This document shows positions 52,923 through 61,869 of a stretch of 64,000 bases of DNA, piece after piece. Position 1 is the first letter of the stretch. Each line of letters starts with the position of its first letter. A model generated the notes under the pieces. It did no database searches. It saw only the letters and a list, made by a program, of their open reading frames with translations, and was not told the DNA's origin. The translations under genes and the position numbers were made by a program. The stretch covers positions 62,001-126,000 of the forward strand of contig JAHBZL010000002.1 in the NCBI GenBank assembly GCA_019635485.1. Direction: 5' to 3'. Source of the DNA: Piscinibacter sp. (GTDB taxonomy: Bacteria; Pseudomonadota; Gammaproteobacteria; Burkholderiales; Burkholderiaceae_C).

Positions 52923-54174
52923 GCATTTCGACGCGCTGGAGACCCGCGAGCCGGCGCTGCGCGAGGCCGCGCTGATGGCCGCGCTGCCGCAGCAGGTGCG
53001 CTGCGCCCAGGAGAGCGAGGCCTTCGGCGAGCTGCTGGCCGGGGTCGAGGCGGCCGGGATCGACTCGCGCCGCGCGCTGGCCCGCCTGCCGGTGCTGCGC
53101 AAGCACGAGCTGCTCGAGCGGCAGCAGCAGCGGCGCGCGCAGGATCCGTTCGGCGGTTTCTCGCGCATCGGCTGGCGCGGCCTGCGCCGGCCGAGCGGCG
53201 CGCGGCGCGTGTTCCAGTCGCCCGGCCCGATCTACGAACCCGAAGGGACCGCCGGCGACTACTGGCGCATCGCGCGGGCGATGTTCGCGGCGGGCTTCCG
53301 CGCCGGCGACCTGATCCACAACAGCTTCAGCTACCACCTGACGCCGGCCGGCTCGATGATGGAGACCGGCGCGCACCAGCTCGGCTGCACGGTCTTCGCC
53401 GGCGGCGTGGGCAACACCGAGCTGCAGCTGCAGGCGATGCAGGACCTGCGCCCGCATGCCTATTGCGGCACGCCGAGCTTCCTGCGCATCGTGTTCGAGA
53501 AGGCGGCCGAGCTCGGCCTCGCGCTGCCTTCGCTGAACAAGGCGCTGGTCAGCGGCGAGGCCTTCCCGCCTTCCTTGCGCGACTGGCTGGCCGAACGCGG
53601 CGTGCAGGGCTACCAGTGTTATGCGACGGCCGACGCCGGTCTGATCGCCTACGAGACCGCCGCCCGCGAGGGGCTGGTGCTGGACGAATCGGTGATCCTC
53701 GAGATCGTGCGCCCCGGCACCGGCGACCCGGTGCCCGATGGCGACGTCGGCGAGGTCGTCGTGACGGTGCTGAATCCCGACTACCCGTTGATCCGCTTCG
53801 GCACGGGCGACCTGTCCGCGGTGCTGCCGGGACGCTGCCCGAGCGGCCGCAGCAACACCCGCATCAAGGGCTGGATGGGCCGCGCCGACCAGACGGCCAA
53901 GGTGCGCGGCATGTTCGTGCACCCGACGCAGGTCGCCGAGGTCGCGCGCCGCCACCCCGAGGTGCAGCGCGCCCGCCTGGTGGTCGCCGGCGAGATGGCC
54001 AACGACACGATGACGCTGCACGTCGAGGTGCCGGGCACGCCCGAGGGCCTCGCCGCGCGCGTGGCCGACAGCGTGCGCGACGTCACCAAGCTGCGCGCCG
54101 ACATCGTGCTGTGCGCGCCGGGCAGCCTGCCCAACGACGGCAAGGTCATCGAGGACGCGCGCAGCTACAAGTAG
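52915..54174 (+). CDS. PaaK-like adenylate-forming protein
   Basis: 419 residues, close to phenylacetate-CoA ligase length (about 435). Family features: LPVLRKHELLERQQQ, CGTPSFLRIVFEKA, YATADAGLIAYE, RFGTGDLSAV, RIKGWMGRADQTAKVRGMFV and the C-terminal PNDGKVIEDAR with the adenylation Lys. The usual SSGTTGKP phosphate loop is replaced by FQSPGPIYEPEG. It could still make an acyl-AMP, or it could have another role. Last plus-strand gene of the cluster. Confidence 0.8.
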   Translation: MSEHFDALETREPALREAALMAALPQQVRCAQESEAFGELLAGVEAAGIDSRRALARLPVLRKHELLERQQQRRAQDPFGGFSRIGWRGLRRPSGARRVFQSPGPIYEPEGTAGDYWRIARAMFAAGFRAGDLIHNSFSYHLTPAGSMMETGAHQLGCTVFAGGVGNTELQLQAMQDLRPHAYCGTPSFLRIVFEKAAELGLALPSLNKALVSGEAFPPSLRDWLAERGVQGYQCYATADAGLIAYETAAREGLVLDESVILEIVRPGTGDPVPDGDVGEVVVTVLNPDYPLIRFGTGDLSAVLPGRCPSGRSNTRIKGWMGRADQTAKVRGMFVHPTQVAEVARRHPEVQRARLVVAGEMANDTMTLHVEVPGTPEGLAARVADSVRDVTKLRADIVLCAPGSLPNDGKVIEDARSYK

Positions 54175-54198
54175 CGCACGCGCGCCCGCGTCAGGCCG

Positions 54199-55176
54199 TC
54201 AGGCCGTCAGCACCACCTCGGCGCCGAGCAGCGCGAGCGCCGCGCGCTCGATGGCGTCGGCCTGCGGCACGCCGGCCTGCTCGAGCACCCAGGAGGCAGC
54301 GGCCGGCGCGTCCGGGCCGGTCAGGCGGCGCAGCGGTGCCTTCAACGCGTCGAAGGCCTTCTCCGCGACGATCGCCGAGATCTCGGCGCCGAGCCCGCAG
54401 GGCGCGGCGGCCTCGTGCACCACCACCAGCCGGCCGGTCTTGCGCACCGAGCGCAGGATCGCCGCCTCGTCGAGCGGCTTGAGCGTGCGCAGGTCGATCA
54501 CCTCCGCGTCGACGCCCTTTGCGGCCAGGCGCTCGGCGGCCGTCAGGCAGGCGCCCACGGTCTTGGCGTAGGACACCAGCGTCACGTCGCGGCCGCTGCG
54601 CCGCACCGCCGCCTGGCCGATCGGCACCAGGTGCTCGCCGTCCGGCACCTCGCCCGGCGTGTGCATCAGCGCCAGGTCCATGAAGAACATGACCGGGTTG
54701 TTGTCGCGCACGGCGCTCTTGAGCAGGCCCTTGAAGTCGGCCACGTCGCTGGGCATCACCACCTTCAGCCCGGGCGTGTGCACGAACATCGCCTCCAGGT
54801 TGTGGTTGTGCTGCGACCCGACGCCCCAGCCGGCGCCGCTCATCGCGAGCACGACGAGCGGGAACTCGAACTGGCCGCCCGACAGGTAGCGCAGCTTGCC
54901 GGCGCTGTTCATCAGCGCGTCCATCGACAGGGTCAGGAAGGGCGCGAACAGCAGGTCGATGACCGGGCGCAGGCCCATCGCCGCAGCGCCGGCCGCGGTG
55001 CCGGCGATGATGCCTTCGGCCAGCGGCGTGTTGCGCACGCGCGCGGCGCCGAACTCGGCGAGCAGTTCCGGACGCTTGGTGGCGACGCCTTCGCCGAAGG
55101 CGAGCACGCGCGGGTCGCGGCGCATCTCCTCGGCCAGCGCCTGGCTGACCACGTCGTGGGGGGTGATGGTGGGCAT
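54199..55176 (-). CDS. 2-oxo acid/acetoin dehydrogenase E1 component, beta subunit
   Basis: 325 residues. It forms the alpha2beta2 thiamine-diphosphate E1 with the next gene. VLAFGEGVA, RVRNTPLAEGIIAGTAAGAA, GVGSQHNHNLEAMFVHTPGL and VIDLRTLKPLDE are the conserved transketolase pyrimidine and C-terminal motifs. It follows the alpha gene by 25 bp. No E2 or E3 gene is adjacent, so the acyl acceptor must be encoded elsewhere. It may be pyruvate-, acetoin- or branched-chain oxo-acid-specific; sequence does not decide. Confidence 0.88.
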   Translation of the reverse strand: MPTITPHDVVSQALAEEMRRDPRVLAFGEGVATKRPELLAEFGAARVRNTPLAEGIIAGTAAGAAAMGLRPVIDLLFAPFLTLSMDALMNSAGKLRYLSGGQFEFPLVVLAMSGAGWGVGSQHNHNLEAMFVHTPGLKVVMPSDVADFKGLLKSAVRDNNPVMFFMDLALMHTPGEVPDGEHLVPIGQAAVRRSGRDVTLVSYAKTVGACLTAAERLAAKGVDAEVIDLRTLKPLDEAAILRSVRKTGRLVVVHEAAAPCGLGAEISAIVAEKAFDALKAPLRRLTGPDAPAAASWVLEQAGVPQADAIERAALALLGAEVVLTA

Positions 55177-55201
55177 GTCGGGCTCCTCGGGGGATGTCGG
55201 T

Positions 55202-56158
55202 TCAGGCGTAGACGTGGGTGGTCAGCTCGCTGAGCGCGGGCCAGGGCGAGTTCTTCGCGAACTCGAGCGCGGCCTGCACGGTGGCGGCGACCCGCTGCTC
55301 GAGGTGCGCGAGCTCGCCGCGCGCCAGTTCGCCCTCGGCCAGCAGGCGCTCGCGCATCAGCGCGATCGGGTCGCGCGCCTTCCAGCGCGCCAGCTCGTCC
55401 CGGTCGACGTAGGCCTGGTCGTCCGGCTCGAAGTGGCCGCGCTGGCGGTAGGTGACCAGTTCGAGGAAGTAGGGCCGGCCGCTCGTGCGCACCTGCTCGG
55501 CGGCGCGGCGGGCCGCGGCGTGCACCGCCTCGACATCGTTGCCGTCCACCGTGACGGACGGCAGGCCGTGGCCCTCGGCCCAGACGCGCACGTGCTCGTG
55601 CGGCATGGTCTCGTCGCGTCGCACGAAGGCCTGCCACTGGTTGTTCTCGCAGACGTACAGCACCGGCAGCTGCCAGGTCACCGCGAGATTCAGCGATTCG
55701 TGGAAGATGCCTTCGCAGGCGGCGCCATCGCCGAAGAACACGGTCGTGATGCCGCCCGGCTCGGTGAGCGCGCCGCCCATCTTCTGCGCCAGCGCGACGC
55801 CCGGGGCGAGCGAGAGCTCGCCGCCGACGATGGTGGACGTCAGCACCACGCCGAGTTCCTTGGCCGAGACGTGCAGCGAGCCGCTCTTGCCGCCGCAGTA
55901 GCCGTCGACGCGGCCCATCGCCTCGGCCATCAGGCGGCCGGAATCGGCACCGCGGGCGAGCAGGTGGCCGGCGCTGCGGTGGTTGGTCAGGATGCGGTCG
56001 CGCGGCTGCAGTGCGGCGACCACGCCGACGGCCGCCGCCTCCTGGCCGACGGCCGTGCAGGTGCCCGGCGCGGCGCCGGCGGTGGTGGCGAGCATCTCTT
56101 CGTGCGCGCGGATCAGCATCATGGTCTCGAGCATCGAGAGGCGGGTCGGCTGGGGCAT
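55202..56158 (-). CDS. 2-oxo acid/acetoin dehydrogenase E1 component, alpha subunit
   Basis: 318 residues, nearer AcoA than typical PdhA. The ThDP motif is intact: GDGAACEGIFHESLNLA followed by ENNQW. HRSAGHLLARGAD and GGKSGSLHVS are the conserved substrate and phosphate regions; RGHFEPDD is in the expected place near the C-terminus. The ATG at 56158 has GGAG 6 bases upstream. Convergent to the liv/PaaK-like operon. Confidence 0.9.
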   Translation of the reverse strand: MPQPTRLSMLETMMLIRAHEEMLATTAGAAPGTCTAVGQEAAAVGVVAALQPRDRILTNHRSAGHLLARGADSGRLMAEAMGRVDGYCGGKSGSLHVSAKELGVVLTSTIVGGELSLAPGVALAQKMGGALTEPGGITTVFFGDGAACEGIFHESLNLAVTWQLPVLYVCENNQWQAFVRRDETMPHEHVRVWAEGHGLPSVTVDGNDVEAVHAAARRAAEQVRTSGRPYFLELVTYRQRGHFEPDDQAYVDRDELARWKARDPIALMRERLLAEGELARGELAHLEQRVAATVQAALEFAKNSPWPALSELTTHVYA

Positions 56159-56292
56159 GTCGGGCTCCGGAGGCGGGGGGAGTGGATCGATGCTGGAAAT
56201 TCTGGGCAGCGGGGCCCGCCGGGGCATCGCCCGAAGGAGCCATCGGCGGGCCACGCCGCCGGGAAGCCATGGCGCCGCGACGGCCCCCGCGG

Positions 56293-57255
56293 TCAGAACA
56301 GCTTCGCGACCAGCAGTGCCAGCACGGCCGCGCCCAGCAGCGCGCGGGCCGGCCAGGCGATCGTGGGACGCCGGGCGCCGGCCAGCATCAGCAGCCCGCC
56401 CACCAGCAGGCCGAACCCGCCGAGCAGCATCACCAGGCCGACCAGGCGCACGTAGCCGTTCCCCTCGCCCACGACCACCGACAGCCCGAGCCCGAGCCCC
56501 AGCACGCCCGCGACAGCGAGCCCGCCCGCCAGCAGCCAGCGGCCGCGCTCCCACCACACGCCGAGGCGCTCCCGCGCCGCCGAGGTCAGCGAGCCCAGCA
56601 GGCCCACGACGCCGACCAGCAGGATGGAGTTCAGCAGCGAGCGCAGTGCCTGGGCACTCACCAGCGGCCTGGGCGCGAGCTGGAAGCTCATCTGGTGCAG
56701 GCGGCCCTGGCGGAACGTGAAGTTCGCGCGCTGGCTGGCGCGCCAGCCATGGTTGCTCACCGAGACCAGCAGGCCGCTCACGCGCCCGGACGAACCGTGC
56801 ACCAGCGGGGTCCGGCCCCGCCCCCGGTACACCGCTTCGATGATCGGCAGCGCTTCCTGCTCCGGCATGCCCAGGTACAGGCCCTGCGGCGTGCGACCGC
56901 GGCTGGGCAGTTCGACCACGACGTAGCCGAGCCGCGGATCAACGTCGTCCGCCTCGTCGGGTCCGACCTCGAAACGCAGGCCGAGCGACGCGTAGCGAAG
57001 CTGCAGCGCGCCGCGCTTCCCCGGCCGCGCGGCGGAGGAGGTGGTGACCGACTCCGGGCTGCCCCAGAGCGACTCGACGTTCGCGCGGCGCAGCCGCGGC
57101 AACCCGAGCCCGTCGGCCCCGATGAACGGGAACACCGGGCCGTTCCGGGCGTCCTCCGGATAGACCGGCAGCCCTTCGGCGCGCGGCGCGGCGGCCGCCA
57201 CCGCGGCACCCGCCAGCCAGGCGGCAATGAAGAGAAGCCTGAGCAGGATCGACAT
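56293..57255 (-). CDS. unknown membrane protein with signal peptide
   Basis: 320 residues. A Sec signal peptide (cleavage near AAAAAPRA) is followed by a periplasmic part of about 190 residues with [21 protein letters not shown], then four hydrophobic segments at the C-terminus (from [15 protein letters not shown] to [16 protein letters not shown]). No catalytic motif is evident and I do not recognise the family. Divergent from the hydrogenase operon. Confidence 0.7.
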   Translation of the reverse strand: MSILLRLLFIAAWLAGAAVAAAAPRAEGLPVYPEDARNGPVFPFIGADGLGLPRLRRANVESLWGSPESVTTSSAARPGKRGALQLRYASLGLRFEVGPDEADDVDPRLGYVVVELPSRGRTPQGLYLGMPEQEALPIIEAVYRGRGRTPLVHGSSGRVSGLLVSVSNHGWRASQRANFTFRQGRLHQMSFQLAPRPLVSAQALRSLLNSILLVGVVGLLGSLTSAARERLGVWWERGRWLLAGGLAVAGVLGLGLGLSVVVGEGNGYVRLVGLVMLLGGFGLLVGGLLMLAGARRPTIAWPARALLGAAVLALLVAKLF

Positions 57256-57439
57256 GCCGGCGCGCAGTATCGCCGCGCGCTCCGGAGGGCCGGTGTGCGC
57301 CCCGCCCCCCGGTCGTGCGACAGGTCACGCAGGACCGGCAGCCGGGCTTCCGGATTGCGCACGGAACCGGCAAGCCTCTGACCGGCGGCGCGGCGCCGGC
57401 CCCGGCGGCCACCGCGGGAGGGCAAGGAAAGTCCGCGCG

Positions 57440-57452
57440 CATCAAGCGCTTA
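57440..57452 (+). promoter_or_regulatory. IHF-like site upstream of hupS
   Basis: CATCAAGCGCTTA matches the IHF consensus (WATCAANNNNTTR) at every fixed position except the first. It is about 40 bp upstream of the sigma-54-like promoter, the right place for DNA bending towards an enhancer-bound activator. Confidence 0.45.
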
Positions 57453-57491
57453 GCGCAGCCCTCCCGGACTTACCCGAATCCCGCCCCGAAG

Positions 57492-57506
57492 CGGCACGCC
57501 TCTTGT
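57492..57506 (+). promoter_or_regulatory. sigma-54-like promoter of the hup operon
   Basis: CGGCACGCCTCTTGT keeps GGCACG-N4-TTG of the sigma-54 consensus with correct -24/-12 spacing; the -12 GC is GT here. The predicted start is about 30 bp before the hupS ATG. Other hydrogenase operons (e.g. Ralstonia eutropha hoxK) are sigma-54 controlled through HoxA/HupR. Confidence 0.5.
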
Positions 57507-57545
57507 GTCCGGTCTGCGCCAGCCCCCCCACAGGAGACGAGGACG

Positions 57546-58610
57546 ATGGAGACCTTCTACGAGGTGATGCGGCGCCAGGGCATCTCGCGCCGCAGCTTCC
57601 TCAAGTACTGCTCGCTGACCGCGACCTCGCTGGGCCTCGCGCCCTCGTTCGTGCCGCAGATCGCGCATGCGATGGAGACCAAGCCGCGCACGCCCGTGCT
57701 GTGGCTGCACGGCCTGGAGTGCACCTGCTGCAGCGAGTCGTTCATCCGCTCGGCGCACCCGCTCGCGAAGGACGTGGTGCTCTCGATGATCAGCCTCGAC
57801 TACGACGACACGCTGATGGCCTCGGCCGGCCACCAGGCCGAGGCGATCCTCGAGGAGGTGATGACCAAGTACAAGGGCAACTACATCCTCGCCGTCGAGG
57901 GCAACCCGCCGCTGAACCAGGACGGCATGAGCTGCATCATCGGCGGCCGCCCGTTCGTCGACCAGCTGCGCCACGTCGCGAAGGACTGCAAGGCGATCAT
58001 CAGCTGGGGCTCCTGCGCAAGCTGGGGCTGCGTGCAGGCCGCCAAGCCGAACCCGACGCAGGCCACGCCGGTGCACAAGGTGATCACCGACAAGCCGATC
58101 GTCAAGGTGCCCGGCTGCCCGCCGATTGCCGAGGTGATGACCGGCGTGATCACCTACATGCTGACCTTCGACCGCATCCCCGAGCTGGACCGCCAGGGCC
58201 GGCCGAAGATGTTCTACAGCCAGCGCATCCACGACAAGTGCTACCGCCGGCCGCACTTCGACGCCGGCCAGTTCGTCGAGGCCTTCGACGACGAGAGCGC
58301 ACGCCGCGGCTACTGCCTCTACAAGGTCGGCTGCAAGGGACCCACCACCTACAACGCCTGCTCGACGGCGCGCTGGAACGAGGGCACCAGCTTCCCGATC
58401 CAGGCCGGCCACGGCTGCATCGGCTGCTCGGAGGACGGCTTCTGGGACAAGGGCTCGTTCTACGACCGGCTGACCGACATCGCGCACTTCGGCGTCGAGG
58501 CGAACGCCGACAAGGTGGGCGGCACGGCGGCCGGCGTGGTCGGCGCGGCGGTGGCCGCGCACGCGGCCGTCTCGGCGATCAAGCGGGTCGCGACCCCGGC
58601 ACAGAAATAA
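57546..58610 (+). CDS. hupS: uptake [NiFe] hydrogenase small subunit, group 1d type
   Basis: 354 residues. It relays electrons through three Fe-S clusters. A Tat signal with SRRSFLK (14-20) directs the folded heterodimer across the membrane; cleavage is expected after A42. Cysteines C59, C61, C62, C157, C162 and C191 correspond to mature C17, C19, C20, C115, C120 and C149 of E. coli Hyd-1. C61 and C162 are the two extra ligands of the oxygen-tolerant [4Fe-3S] proximal cluster. A C-terminal hydrophobic helix ([18 protein letters not shown]) anchors it. First gene of the operon. Confidence 0.97.
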   Translation: METFYEVMRRQGISRRSFLKYCSLTATSLGLAPSFVPQIAHAMETKPRTPVLWLHGLECTCCSESFIRSAHPLAKDVVLSMISLDYDDTLMASAGHQAEAILEEVMTKYKGNYILAVEGNPPLNQDGMSCIIGGRPFVDQLRHVAKDCKAIISWGSCASWGCVQAAKPNPTQATPVHKVITDKPIVKVPGCPPIAEVMTGVITYMLTFDRIPELDRQGRPKMFYSQRIHDKCYRRPHFDAGQFVEAFDDESARRGYCLYKVGCKGPTTYNACSTARWNEGTSFPIQAGHGCIGCSEDGFWDKGSFYDRLTDIAHFGVEANADKVGGTAAGVVGAAVAAHAAVSAIKRVATPAQK

Positions 58611-58625
58611 CGAAGGACGGACGAC

Positions 58626-60482
58626 ATGGGCGCCTACGAAACCCAGGGCTTCAAGCTCGACGACAGCGGCCGACGCATCGTCGTCGACCCCGTGACCCGC
58701 ATCGAGGGTCACATGCGCTGCGAGGTCAACCTCGACAAGAACAACGTCATCCGCAACGCCGTCTCGACCGGCACGATGTGGCGCGGCCTGGAGGTCATCC
58801 TCAAGGGCCGCGACCCGCGCGACGCATGGGCCTTCGTCGAGCGCATCTGCGGCGTGTGCACCGGCTGCCATGCGCTGACCTCGGTGCGCGCGGTGGAGGA
58901 CGCGCTCGGGATCAGGATCCCGAAGAACGCGCACCTGATCCGCGAGATGATGGCCAAGACGCTGCAGGTGCACGACCATGCGGTGCACTTCTACCACCTG
59001 CACGCGCTCGACTGGGTGGACGTGGTCTCGGCGCTGAAGGCCGACCCGAAGAAGACCGGCGAGCTGCAGCAGCTGGTCTCGCCGGCGCACCCGCTCAGCT
59101 CGGCGGGTTACTTCCGCGACATCCAGAACCGGCTGAAGAAGTTCGTCGAGAGCGGCCAGCTCGGGCCGTTCATGAACGGCTACTGGGGCAACAAGGCCTA
59201 CGTGCTGCCGCCCGAGGCCAACCTGATGGCCGTCACGCACTACCTGGAGGCGCTGGACCTGCAGAAGGAGTGGGTCAAGATCCACACCATCTTCGGCGGC
59301 AAGAACCCGCACCCGAACTACCTGGTCGGCGGCGTGCCCTGCGCGATCAACGTGGACGGCGAGCTCGCCGCGGGCGCCCCCATCAACATGGAGCGGCTGA
59401 ACTTCGTCAAGGCGCGCATCGACGAGATCATCGAGTTCAACAGGAACGTCTACGTCCCCGACGTGCTCGCGATCGGCACCCTCTACAAGCAGGCCGGCTG
59501 GCTGTACGGCGGCGGCCTGTCGGCCACCAACGTCAGCGACTACGGCGAGTACCCGAAGGTCAACTACGACAAGCGCACCGACCAGCTGCCCGGTGGCGTG
59601 ATCCTGAACGGCAACTGGGACGAGATCCACCCGATCGACCCGCGCGACCCCGAGCAGGTGCAGGAGTTCGTCGCGCACAGCTGGTACAAGTACGCCGACG
59701 AGTCCAAGGGCCTGCACCCCTGGGACGGCGTCACCGAGCCGAACTACACGCTCGGCCCGGGGACCAAGGGCACGAAGACCGCGATCGAGCAGCTCGACGA
59801 GAGCGCCAAGTACTCGTGGATCAAGTCGCCGCGCTGGCGCGGCCATGCGGTCGAGGTCGGCCCGCTGTCGCGCTACATCCTCGCCTACGCGCATGCGAAG
59901 CAGGGCAACCAGTTCGCCCAGCGGCCGAAGGAACAGCTCGAGTTCTCGGCCCAGATGATCAACAGCGCGATCCCGAAGGCGCTCGGCCTGCCGGAGACGC
60001 AGTACACGCTCAAGCAGCTGCTGCCGACGACGATCGGCCGCACGCTGGCGCGCGCGCTCGAGGGCCAGTACTGCGGCGAGATGATGGCCGACGACTGGAA
60101 CGAGCTGGTCGCCAACATCCGCGCCGGCGACCGCGCCACGGCCAACGTCGAGAAGTGGGACCCGTCGACCTGGCCGAAGGAGGCCAAGGGCGTCGGCACC
60201 GTCGCCGCGCCGCGCGGCATGCTGGGCCACTGGGTCAGGATCAAGGACGGCCGCATCGAGAACTACCAGTGCGTCGTGCCGACCACCTGGAACGGCAGCC
60301 CGCGCGACACGAAGGGCCAGATCGGCGCCTTCGAGGCCAGCCTGATGAACACGCCGATGGCCAACCCGGAGCAGCCGGTCGAGATCCTGCGCACGCTGCA
60401 TTCGTTCGACCCCTGCCTCGCCTGCTCGACCCACGTGATGAGCGAGGACGGCGCCGAACTGGCACGCGTCACGGTGCGCTGA
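58626..60482 (+). CDS. hupL: uptake [NiFe] hydrogenase large subunit
   Basis: 618 residues. It carries the Ni-Fe(CN)2CO site and splits H2. Nickel ligands are in RICGVC (C75, C78) and DPCLACSTH (C597, C600). The C-terminal 15 residues after H603 ([15 protein letters not shown]) form the propeptide that HupD removes after nickel insertion. It has no signal and is exported with HupS. The gene follows hupS by 15 bp, and its stop is inside an 8-bp tandem repeat. Confidence 0.97.
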   Translation: MGAYETQGFKLDDSGRRIVVDPVTRIEGHMRCEVNLDKNNVIRNAVSTGTMWRGLEVILKGRDPRDAWAFVERICGVCTGCHALTSVRAVEDALGIRIPKNAHLIREMMAKTLQVHDHAVHFYHLHALDWVDVVSALKADPKKTGELQQLVSPAHPLSSAGYFRDIQNRLKKFVESGQLGPFMNGYWGNKAYVLPPEANLMAVTHYLEALDLQKEWVKIHTIFGGKNPHPNYLVGGVPCAINVDGELAAGAPINMERLNFVKARIDEIIEFNRNVYVPDVLAIGTLYKQAGWLYGGGLSATNVSDYGEYPKVNYDKRTDQLPGGVILNGNWDEIHPIDPRDPEQVQEFVAHSWYKYADESKGLHPWDGVTEPNYTLGPGTKGTKTAIEQLDESAKYSWIKSPRWRGHAVEVGPLSRYILAYAHAKQGNQFAQRPKEQLEFSAQMINSAIPKALGLPETQYTLKQLLPTTIGRTLARALEGQYCGEMMADDWNELVANIRAGDRATANVEKWDPSTWPKEAKGVGTVAAPRGMLGHWVRIKDGRIENYQCVVPTTWNGSPRDTKGQIGAFEASLMNTPMANPEQPVEILRTLHSFDPCLACSTHVMSEDGAELARVTVR

Positions 60483-60509
60483 ACCGCTGAACCGCTGAAC
60501 CGCTGAACC
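60478..60509 (+). repeat. 8-bp tandem repeat, four copies (GCTGAACC)
   Basis: Four perfect copies of GCTGAACC cover the hupL stop codon and the 5' part of the gap to hupE. Because 8 is not a multiple of 3, the TGA of each unit falls in a different frame, so all three frames are closed. Confidence 0.95.
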
Positions 60510-60528
60510 GAATACGGAGACACGAACG

Positions 60529-61113
60529 ATGATCCGCAAGACCTTTCTGCGCGCCGCCGGCGCCGCTACGCTGCTGCTGGCCGCCGGCGCCGCCGCCGCC
60601 CACCCCGGCCACGGCGCCGTCGGCCTGGCCGAGGGCCTGGTGCATCCGCTCGGCATCGACCACCTGCTGGCGATGGTCGCCGTCGGCCTCTGGTCCGCGG
60701 CGGCGCTGCCGCCCGGGCGGCAGGCGCTCGGGCCGCTCGCGTTCATCGCCGCGATGAGCGTCGGCGCCGTCCTCGCCTTCGCGGGCCTGTCGCTGCCCTT
60801 CGTCGAGGCCGGTGTCGCCGCGAGCGTGCTCGCCTGCGGCGCGCTGCTGGCGTTCAACCGCCGCGTGCCGGCCGGCGCCGGGCTGGCGCTGATCGCGCTG
60901 GCCGCGACGCTGCACGGCTTCGCGCACGGCGCCGAACTGCCGGCGGGCGCGGGCGCGGCCGGCTACGCGCTCGGCTTCCTGGCCGGCACGGCCACGCTGC
61001 ACGCGGGGGGCCTGGCTGCCGGCCTGGCGCTGCGCGCGCGCGGCCCGCGCCTGTGGCAGGCGCTGGGCGCGCTGTTCGGCATCGCCGGCCTGATGCTGCT
61101 GGCGCGTCTCTGA
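60529..61113 (+). CDS. hupE: HupE/UreJ-type nickel permease
   Basis: 194 residues. A signal peptide (cleavage before HPGHG) is followed by six hydrophobic segments. The family motif HPLGIDHLLAMVAVG is complete, and a second HGFAHGAELP motif is present in the fourth helix region. It probably supplies Ni2+ for hydrogenase maturation. Here it lies between hupL and hupC, whereas in rhizobial hup clusters it follows hupD. Confidence 0.93.
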   Translation: MIRKTFLRAAGAATLLLAAGAAAAHPGHGAVGLAEGLVHPLGIDHLLAMVAVGLWSAAALPPGRQALGPLAFIAAMSVGAVLAFAGLSLPFVEAGVAASVLACGALLAFNRRVPAGAGLALIALAATLHGFAHGAELPAGAGAAGYALGFLAGTATLHAGGLAAGLALRARGPRLWQALGALFGIAGLMLLARL

Positions 61114-61132
61114 CCGGCCCGAGGAGAGCTTC

Positions 61133-61867
61133 ATGTCGCTCACCCCATCGCAATCCTTCAGCGACGCGACCGGCACCGACGAGTCCGCCGTCGCCCGCGC
61201 GGCCTCGATCAAGTCGGTCTACGTCTACGAGGCGCCGGTGCGCCTGTGGCACTGGATCAACGCGCTGTCGATCAGCGTGCTCGCGGTCACCGGCTACTTC
61301 ATCGGCTCGCCGGTGCCGACCCTGCCCGGCGAGGCCAGCGCGAACTTCCTGATGGGCTACATCCGCTTCGCCCATTTCGCGGCCGGCTACGTGTTCGCGA
61401 TCGGCCTGGCCGGCCGGCTGTACTGGGCGATCGTCGGCAACCACCACGCCCGCGAGCTGTTCACGCTGCCGGTCTTCAGCGCCGCGTACTGGCGCGAGGT
61501 GCTGACGATGCTGAAGTGGTACGCCTTCCTGATCCCGAGGCCCAGCCGCTACGTCGGGCACAACCCGCTCGCCCGCGCGGCGATGTTCTTCGGCTTCTTC
61601 TTCATCTCGCTGTTCATGATCGCGAGCGGCTTCGCGCTGTACGGCGAGGGCACGCAGCCGGGCTCGTGGGCGCACGGGCTGTTCACGAGCTGGGTGATCC
61701 CGCTGTTCGGCTCGTCGCAGGACGTGCACACCTGGCACCACCTGGGCCTGTGGGCGATGGCGATCTTCGTGATGCTGCACGTCTACGCCGCGATCCGCGA
61801 GGACATCATGGGCCGGCAGAGCATCGTCTCGACCATGATCTCCGGCTACCGCACGTTCAAGGACTAG
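61133..61867 (+). CDS. hupC: hydrogenase b-type cytochrome subunit
   Basis: 244 residues, four transmembrane helices. It passes electrons from HupS to the quinone pool and anchors the enzyme. Haem-ligand histidines are in RLWHWINAL, IRFAHFAAGYV, TWHHLGLWAM and MLHVYAAIRED. The N-terminal 25 residues (SDATGTDESAVARA...) are a variable cytoplasmic tail. The stop TAG is 2 bp before the hupD ATG. Confidence 0.95.
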   Translation: MSLTPSQSFSDATGTDESAVARAASIKSVYVYEAPVRLWHWINALSISVLAVTGYFIGSPVPTLPGEASANFLMGYIRFAHFAAGYVFAIGLAGRLYWAIVGNHHARELFTLPVFSAAYWREVLTMLKWYAFLIPRPSRYVGHNPLARAAMFFGFFFISLFMIASGFALYGEGTQPGSWAHGLFTSWVIPLFGSSQDVHTWHHLGLWAMAIFVMLHVYAAIREDIMGRQSIVSTMISGYRTFKD

Positions 61868-61869
61868 TC

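Noticed and set aside
57450-60857. 1135-codon open frame on the minus strand opposite hupS and hupL
   Set aside because: Pure shadow of two highly conserved genes; its composition (V, A, L, R, H, D repeats) is typical of antisense frames.
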